Positions 12,001 through 21,000 of a stretch of DNA of 64,000 nucleotides are shown here, piece by piece. Location of the stretch: positions 62,001 to 126,000 of the forward strand of contig JACNKX010000149.1 of assembly GCA_014381825.1 (NCBI GenBank), in the 5' to 3' direction. Every line of letters starts with the position of its first letter. The first letter of the stretch is position 1. The DNA is from Planctomycetota bacterium (GTDB taxonomy: Bacteria > Planctomycetota > Planctomycetia > Pirellulales > Pirellulaceae). The position numbers and the translations under genes are program-made. Under the pieces are notes generated by a model. It worked only from the letters and a program-made list of their open reading frames with translations. It did no database searches and had not been told where the DNA came from.

Positions 12001-15000
12001 CGGTCAGCAATGGGGCACAGACCTTTATCTTTGAGCTAAGTAATGATGGTCTGGCGTCGACGGTCGCCGGAAGCGTCGTGATTCCGTTCGGGCCGCTCGA
12101 TTCTGCCGACGCGATCGCCAACACCATCGCCGGCTTCCTGAACACAACTGCCGATCCAAACGGTGATACTTTGGCGATGGCCGCCATTCCCGTCGGAAAT
12201 GGTGTAATCCGGCTCGACGCTCAACCAAATCACACAATCGATGTCAGCGGCACAATCTTGACGCGGCAGGTCGTGAGCGGCGGCGTTCGCGATGGCGAGG
12301 TCATCACGTTGCGAGAGAATGCGACGGCAACGACGATCGAATTCAATGTCCTTGGCGATACAAATTTCAGTACGACGTCTCGCAACTTTGTCGTCGAATT
12401 CTCGGCCAGTGACACGCATCTCGATTTGGCACAAAGGATAACCGACAAGATCGTCGAAGTAGATATCGGGTTGGCTCCGAAGAATGCGGGTGCAGGAGAG
12501 ATAAATCTGGGAGGCGTTCCGGGTATTCACCAGTTGCGGGTCTCGCAGCCATCCAGCTTTACGGTCGAGGGTGAGCCTGGGGTCAGTCCTTCGACGACGT
12601 TGATTCTCCCTTCTCAGCCTGGAATTCAAGTCCGTCCGGAAGGCGCCCTTGCCTTTGCTGATCGCGACACGTTCACGATCTCAAACGGATTCGTCACTGC
12701 CGTATTTGAGATCGACAAAGATGGTGTATTCGACGACCTCAATGGCGACATGTTGCCAGATAATTTCGTTGTCGCACTTAATCCTGGCGATACGCAGCAG
12801 AATGCCGTCGACGCAATTTTGGTCGCATTAAGCGCCGCGAATATTCGCTTCAATCTCGGACTCGCGCCTGTCGATCGGGGGAGTGGAGTGATTGCACTCA
12901 ACGCACCGGTCGATGTGGTGTTGTTTACGAATGGTCTGACGGCACAGAATCTACTGACAAGCTTAGTCGACGGCGATTCGTTTACGATCAACGACGGTAC
13001 TAGAACGGTCACATTTGAGTTTGAAGACCTTAGCCCCGTCAGCGGGACGCCGAATGGTATCGCCGGCTCGAATGTGGCGATTACCTTTGTCGATGGTTCG
13101 TTTGTTGAAACTGTGTCTAATGCGATGCAAGCCGCCATCGCTGGGGCGAACATTGGCGTCAATCCGACGCTCCCCAACCCCGGCAGCGGTCGCGTCGAGC
13201 TTGGCGACTCGACCCGTCATCTCACAGACGTTTCAAATAGCAGCCTGACGATTGATGGTTTCGCTGGCGGTGCAATTGGAATCGAAGTTAGAACAACGTT
13301 CACCGAAGCCGAAGTGGCTGCCGCGATAATCGCAGGGGTCAACGGAGCGTCGAGTCGGGTGGAAGGTGTCGATGCAAGCTTGCGCGGCGGTTCTACCGTG
13401 TTCGTGGATATCTCGGACGTAAACGGCCAACCTGCCAATTTTGTTAGTGGTTTTGCTGCGATCAACGGGATTGATAATTTCTTCCTCAGCGCGGTAAAGG
13501 ATTTGGCTGGTAACTCGTTGAAAGGAAATCAGTCGACAGACGAGACGGTCTTTACCATCCTGTTGCCTGGTGTCGGGCTTGACTTTGGAGACGCCCCCGA
13601 TCCATTTGCTGGTTCGGGTAACTATCCAACGTTGTTCGATAGCAACGGCGCTCGCCATGTGATCGGGGAAAACTCGTTGCAGCTTGGCAGCGGTATCGAC
13701 GCCGAACTGGATGGTCAGCAGACGCTTGCCGCTGACGGCGATGAGTCGGACCATTCGATTCAGCTGTTGGATTCAAACATCAGTTTGCTTGGGCTTCCGC
13801 CGTTTTCCGTGCAGGTTCCAGCGGCAGGTGGTGCGGCACTCACGCCCGGCGAGTCGTTCACGATCGGGCGTCGTGGTCGATCGTTCGTCACGTTCACGTT
13901 TGTACTGGGTACTGCTGCCAATTCGAGCCAAATAGGCTATGGCATTACAGATACGGCGGATGAGATCGCAGATAAGATCGTTACTGCAGTCGAAGGACAG
14001 CAGTCGTCTTTGGCGCTGCGGCCTTCAAGCCTTGGTAACGGTTTGGTCGCCCTGGGCGGGACTTCTGGTTTGAATATTGGAGTGGCAAACAGCAGCTTCA
14101 CGCTTACCGGCGAACCGTTGCGACAATTGATTCTGCCTCTGCGGCTGGTCGTTAGCGATGCCGCCTCAATTTCAGACGGTGACCAGTTTGTTGTGTCAGA
14201 CGGTGTTGGGCTGAACAGAATCTATGAGTTTGACAAGAATGCGAGCGGCGTTCCATCGGGAGTCGTTCCAATCAATTTGACTGGGTCCGAAGATGCCGAT
14301 GCCGTCGCAGCGGTCGTCATCGCAGCCGTTACCGAATTGTCGGGTGTCGCCAATGCCGGGATCGTTACTTTCTCGGGTCTTGGAGAGGGGCACACGATTG
14401 ATGTCTCGGGTGCCGCGACACTGGCCGTTGATCGATCGCTGGCTTCCGGCGAGTCGTTCATTATCGACGACGGACTTAACCCCGCGGTCGTCTTCGAGGT
14501 GAGTGTCGATGGTGCGGCGGTTACCGCTGGCAATGTGTCGATCAGTATCTCGAGTAGCTCGACAGACGCCGAGGTAATCGAGGCAATTCGCTCGATCGTC
14601 GAAAGCCAGCAATCGCAATTGACCGGTTTGACACCGCTAGCCCCGAACGATCACACGGTCACTCTGGCTCACCATCGAAGCGATTCGCTCGATCTGTCCA
14701 CGAGTTCACTCGCACATGCGAATCTGGCACCCGTGTCTTTACAGACGACTGGAGCTGGCTTGGCAATCGAGATTCCTTCCGTCGCACGGCTACAGATGCC
14801 CGCGAATGGTGGAGTCGGGATCACGGATAGCCAGTTCTTCACCATCAACGATGGAATTAACCCGGTTTCGCGGTTCGAGTTTGCAGATGATGGAGCGTTC
14901 AGCGGCATCTTACTGAGTTTCAATGCTTCGTTGTCGACGCAAAATTTGGTTGACCTCGTGCTGACGTCTCTCCAAACGGAGATCGCGGCAGGGCGTTTGA

Positions 15001-18000
15001 CTGGGATTACACCGGTCGATCTTGGAAATGGAACCATTGATCTACAGCCGGTCTCGCGCGTCCGGGTTGATGCAACGGGAACGAATGGAAGTATTCAGCA
15101 AACGACGGCGGTGAGCGATGGAGATGCGTTTACGTTTGACGATCGAGTACATTCGCCAGTGGTCTTTGAATTTGATCTGGGAGGCAATGGTGTTTCAGTT
15201 GGCGCTCGAGCGGTGGACGTCGCACTGGGTGACAGTGCGGACGATATCGCCGCGAAGCTTGAGGCCGCGATTAAAAATGCGACACTTGCTCCCAACGTTC
15301 TTGGTACCCCAGATAAGCCGGTTGTGCCAGTTAGTATTGGAAACGGTGTTGTGGATCTATCCACAGGCGATGACGCAATCTTAACGCCGAGTATTATCCC
15401 GCGTACACCTGCCGACGTGCCACACTTCGAGTTGACCGGAACTGCAGGCGGGATCGCCGATGGTCAACAATTCATGATGAGTGACGGGAACCGAAGTTGG
15501 ACCTTCGAGTTTAATCGCAATGGCCGATTCGTCGAAGGCCGAATACAAATCCCATTCGCGTCGGGCGACGATGCCAATTCAGTCGGTGCCGCACTTAGCG
15601 GAGCGATCGACAGTTCCGTCCCGACACTTGCTGCGTCAGATCTCGGCAACGGAGTCGTTCTGCTGCAAGTCGCAGACGAAGATGGGGTGAGATTCGACGG
15701 TATTTTGGTCCCAGGCCAGTCGACTCCGATTACGGTCACGTCGAACGGAAACGGTTTCCTCGATGCGTGGTTTGACTTTAATCATGACGGGGATTGGAAC
15801 GATCCTGGTGAGCAAGTCATTCAGAACGCCATCGTCCAAGCCGGCGAGAACTCGCTGTCGGTGACCGTTCCTCAAGTATTGCCGAGTAACTCGCCGCTGG
15901 GAGACACCTACGCTCGTTTCCGGCTGAGTAGCGCCGGCAGCTTGCTGCCGACCGGTCTGGCAGTTGATGGCGAAGTTGAAGATTACAAAGTGCGAGTCCT
16001 TAACAACTCGGCACCAGTCGCGAATCAAACTGTTCTTGTGGACTTTACAGCTGTCGAAGACGGAGCTGATACAGTTGCTGATCTCCTCAACCCGCCAGCA
16101 TTCGACGATATTAATTTGAACGACGGGAACGGAGACTTCTTGACGTTCGCCGTCGGCACACGGGTGCTGTCGGTCGAGCAGGACGGGATGTCCATGCGCG
16201 ATGGGGACACCATCACGATTTTCGCCGCGGATGGAGTGGATTCTCGAACCTTCGAGTTCGATAACGACGGAATCGTCACTAGCGGCAACGTTTCTGTTCC
16301 GTTCACGCTCGCCTCGACGGCTGCCGAAATTGGCGTTTCACTTGCGAGCCAGATCGAATCACAAGACTACGGGCTGACTGTCAGCACCGGAGGAGCCAGC
16401 ATTCTTCTAACCGGCGAAGGCTCAGTCATTCTCGGTCCAGTCTTTACAGGGGTTACGGTTAGTACCGGCCTTTCTTTAGAGGTTCTGCAGGACGGTGGCA
16501 CTCTCGAAGATGGCGGGACGGTCACGGTGGTTGCCGCAAACAATCTCGAGTCGCGGACGTTTGAGTTTGATAACGACGGTTTTGCAGCCGCCGGGAATGT
16601 TGCCGTCCCGTTTGACGTTTCTTCCACGCGAGCCGATCTGGCAGGCTCGCTGATCGCCGAGATCAATCGAATTGCAGATCAACCGCTTGAGAATTATGGC
16701 ATCGGTGCAGTCGTGGGAAGCACCAACGACGCCGTTGTCCGGTTTGGTGGCGAAGGGTCGATCTCTTTCGGATCGGTCTTCGATGGTGTTGTTGAAACGA
16801 CTGATGCGACTTTGCGAGTCGTTCAGGACGGCCTCAACTTTACCGAGGCAGGGACCGTGACGATCACGCCAACATTCGGCGTGCCAACGACATTCGAGTT
16901 CACTTCAGACGGTATCTTCACGTTTGGAAATACCCAAGTAGTTTTCGATACGACGCGAACGCCAGAGCAAATCGCCGGGATTCTTGCTCAGGCTATAACG
17001 CTGGCCTCGTTTGGTGTCGTTGCAACGGTTGATCCGTTGGAGCCAACACTTGTTCGACTGAGCGGAAGCAGCAACATTGCGCTAGGAGCTGGTTTCGCCG
17101 ACCTTACGATTGGAACTGCGAACGGACTCCAACTTCGAAAAGATGGTACCGCGTTGCCGGATGACGCGACGATCACGATTGCGACTGCCGATGGTCTGTC
17201 ATCGCGAACTTTCGAGTTGGACTCGAACGGATCTGTCGCTCCTGGAAACTTGCCCGTGGTGTTCGACAGCAGTTCAACAACCACCGAAATCATGGATCGC
17301 TTTGCGGCTCAAATCGCGACGGCTAATTTTGGCGTCATTGCGACAAGTGATGCGCTGGACGGAGCGATCTTGCGATTAAGCGGTTCAGGTGTCGTGTCAT
17401 TTGACTTTGACTTTCAAGATCTACGATTGGTCAGTGACGAGCCAATTCTGATTCCATCAATCGACATCGACGGCCAGACGCTCCGATTGGAGTACCAGCC
17501 CGATCAGAACGGCACGGTCAATCTAACCGTACGAGCCACTGATCAGGGTGGTCTGTTCGCGGAGCGAACGATTCAAGTGGTCGTCGCGCCCGGGAACGAT
17601 GTTCCGATCGCGACAGGAGTTGCCGACGCTACGTTGGTGACGCCGAACGCCACATGTGTGGTATCGATTAGCGACATGACACCGCTGGATGGATTCAACG
17701 AAACGATCAGCCTGTGCGAGGATCAAGCGATCGTCGTTACGCTGCGAGGTGACGATGGTGATCCACTGCCGCTGGAGAAGCAGCGCCTGACATTCGAGAA
17801 CTTTGACCAAAGCAATGCGAACGGAGCGATCACCGGTATCACTTCGAATACCGGTGACCTTGGAACTGGACAATTCATCTATACACCGAACGTGAACTTT
17901 GCCGGATTCGGGGAAATTGTCTTCACGGTTCGCGACGACGGTTCGGCCGGTGCTCCATTCCAGCAAGCGAGTACGCCATTCACGTTGACGTTGGATGTTG

Positions 18001-21000
18001 CCTCCGTAAATGATCCGCCGACAGGTACGAATCAGATCGGCGTCGATGCCCTCGCGACCACAGAAGACACTTCGGTCATGATTACGCTTGCCGGCGACGA
18101 TGACGGCAACATACTGACGACCGAGATGCAGGCATTGGTCTTCACGATCGCCGAGTTCCCAGCACACGGTACATTCCTCAGTGGTGTTGATGTCGATGGT
18201 TCGGTGACGGGCGTTGTGGGGCGAGTCACTTCGGTGAATCGCGTCGTGGAGTACCAACCGGAACTAAACTTCAACAATGATGCGAATTCGCCAATTGGAC
18301 CGGATAGCTTTACTTTCAACGTAACCGATGACGGCACGCCGGCCGAAACGAGCGTTGCACCGGCGACCGTCGAGATTAATGTCTCGGAAGTTAACGACGC
18401 TCCGGTGCCGGAAGTTATCCTTGCATCCACGACAACGTCTACGATTTGCCAACCGTTCCCGGGCACGCTCATGCTGGGTGCCGACCTTACACAAGGCGTA
18501 AGCACCTGTGAAGATCATGTGACGACCTTGACGCTTGGAGGAAGCACCGGAGACAACGAAGCAGCACAGACACTGACGTTCACTCTGATAAGCGGCCCGA
18601 GTGAAGGATCGTTGGGTTCAATCACACCGACCTCGGGAACGGAAGCTACGGTGGTCTATTCACCGGATGCTGGCTTTAATGGCTCGACAACGATTGTTGT
18701 GCGAGCGACGGATGACGGAGAGACGAACGGCGTTGGTGATCCATTATCTGAAGATCTAACGATCACGATTACTGTTGAACCGATTAACGCGCCACCGGTG
18801 GCTCTCGATAAAACGGTCACGACTCCGGAAGACAGTGCAACGGCGATTGCATTGACCGCTGATGACGGCGATCCGGGCGTCGAGCAGGCTCTTCGATTCT
18901 TTGTGGAGTTGGGGCCAGCAAATAACTTCACGCGTACCGCGAACGGAACGCTCAGCGGGGTTAATGCATCGACTGGCGAAGTTATTGGGCAGTTGATCTA
19001 CACGCCCGACTTGAACTTCAACGGCGCGGATGCGTTCACGTTTGTGGTTCAAGACGATGCGTTAGCTGGTAATCCAGCGGGCCGATTCAGCGTTCCTGCG
19101 ACCGTTGATATCGACGTTTCGGCTGTCAATGACCGGCCTATCGCAAATCCGCAAACGGTCATCACCAATGAAGATCTAGCGGTTGTCGTTGCGCTGACTG
19201 GCGATGACGGTGACCCGAACGAGACTCAATCGCTGTCGTACGAAATTGCAATGACACCTGCCAACGGCACGCTTAACACGGCGGATATCGCGAACGGGAA
19301 TGTTAGCTATACGCCTTCCGCTAATTTCAACGGGACGGACTCGTTCACGTTCCGAGTTAGCGACGACGGAACGAATCCAGACAACCTGCTCAGTACGGAA
19401 GCGACGGTGATGGTAACGGTCAATCCGCTGAACGATGAACCAGAGTTCACGATTGGGCAGCCCATCACCGTGTTGGAAGATAGCGGTTCACAAACGATCA
19501 TTGCTTGGACCAGCGGAATTCGTCCTGGGCCTACAACGGCTCTTGACGAGGCGGGACAAATCGTTTCGTTCATGACGTCGAACAATAATACGTCCCTCTT
19601 CTTGGCATCGGGCCAACCGACCGTTTCCAGTAGTGGCACATTGACGTACACGCCAGCTCCCAATGCGGTAGGGCAAGCCGTGCTAACAATCGTTGCTACG
19701 GATTCGGGGAATGGTGTCTCGCCAAACGACAATACTTCAGCAGCCCAGACCGTGATATTGATGGTCAGTCCTGTCAACGATGCGCCTCAGTTCATTAAAG
19801 GTCCTAACCAATCGACAAATGAAGACAGCGGATTACAGACAGTTCCGATTTGGGCTTCGAACATTGCACCTGGACCAGTTCAGGCCAGCGACGAGTCGAC
19901 TCAAATGCTTGACTTTGTTGTGAACGTCGTCACGACAGGCAATTTATCCTTTGACATTCCCCCAACGATAAGCACCGCGCCCAGCACTTTAGGCCAATTG
20001 ACCTATCTAGCGACACCGGACACGAACGGTACCGCAACCGTTACCGTGACGCTTCGCGACGGAGGGCCTGGCTCGCCACCAGATGTTAATATTTCACCGA
20101 CTGAGACGTTCTCGATTACGGTCAACCCAATCAACGACGCGCCTGAATTCACTCCAGGTTCAGATGTTGTGGTGGACGAGGATGCGGGACTAGTCCGCAT
20201 CACGGATTGGGCGACTGGTATTCGACCTGGGCCAGCCATTGCAACCGACGAGAACTCGCAAGCTTTGTCGTTTATTGCGAATCCAATCGGGTTTACTGGC
20301 GGACTAACGTTTACGACGGCACCGCTTGTCGATCCGTTGACGGGCGATCTCCTCTTCCAGACGTCGCCGAATAAATGGGGAACTGCCACGGTGACGGTTC
20401 GTTTGCGGGATACCGGTGCGGGAACGTCTCCCCACGACAACGAGTCAGCGATACACACCTTGAACATTTCGGTGAATTCCGTCAATGATCCCCCTGAGTT
20501 TACTCTTGGTGCGAACCGGCAAATCACCGAGGATGCGAGCAATCAGACCGTGTTTGGTTTTGTGTCGAGCATCCGTCCTGGTCCGGCAAGTGCCAACGAT
20601 GAAGCTGGACAGTCCATCAGCTTCAATACGACGAATGACAACAACAGCCTCTTCGCAGTACAGCCAACCGTTGCCGCGAATGGAACGCTTTCGTATTCGC
20701 CAGCGAGCAATCGGAACGGCGTAGCGATTGTGAATGTCGAGGCGGAGGACACTGGCGCGAACGTGGCACCGAGCGATAACACATCTTCGCAGCAGTTCAC
20801 GATCACCATTAACGCCGTGAATGACGCGCCATCGCTGATCGTACCGGGGGCTCAGTCCGTTGCTGAGGATACCTTGAAGGCGATCGGTGGGATCTCTGCA
20901 GCGGATATCGACGCCGCCGAAGGGACTGGTGAAGTGCAACTCGAGTTCCGCGCGACCAGCGGTACGCTGAACTTGAATACCAACATTCCTGGCGGCGTTC

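Larger units (their letters stand above)
10699..13570 (+). other. Ig-like domain split by a 2.6-kb FEFD array
   Basis: The first half (10699-10868) has TLFQNGVFLREGIDYTYRF-type strands ending VYEISVNN. The second half (13480-13570) reads LSAVKDLAGNSLKGNQ then TVFTILLPG. In gene 2 these halves are contiguous (39343-39575: VYVITMDN, IQDNAGNFLRDNQ, TTFTIILG). The intervening 870 or so residues hold about six FEFD modules. Confidence 0.7.

Noticed and set aside
10860-13480. Inteins as the explanation for the domain interruptions
   Set aside because: The inserts lack splicing-block residues (Cys/Ser at the start, HN at the end, Cys/Ser/Thr after) and any homing endonuclease motif. They are repeated beta-rich modules.
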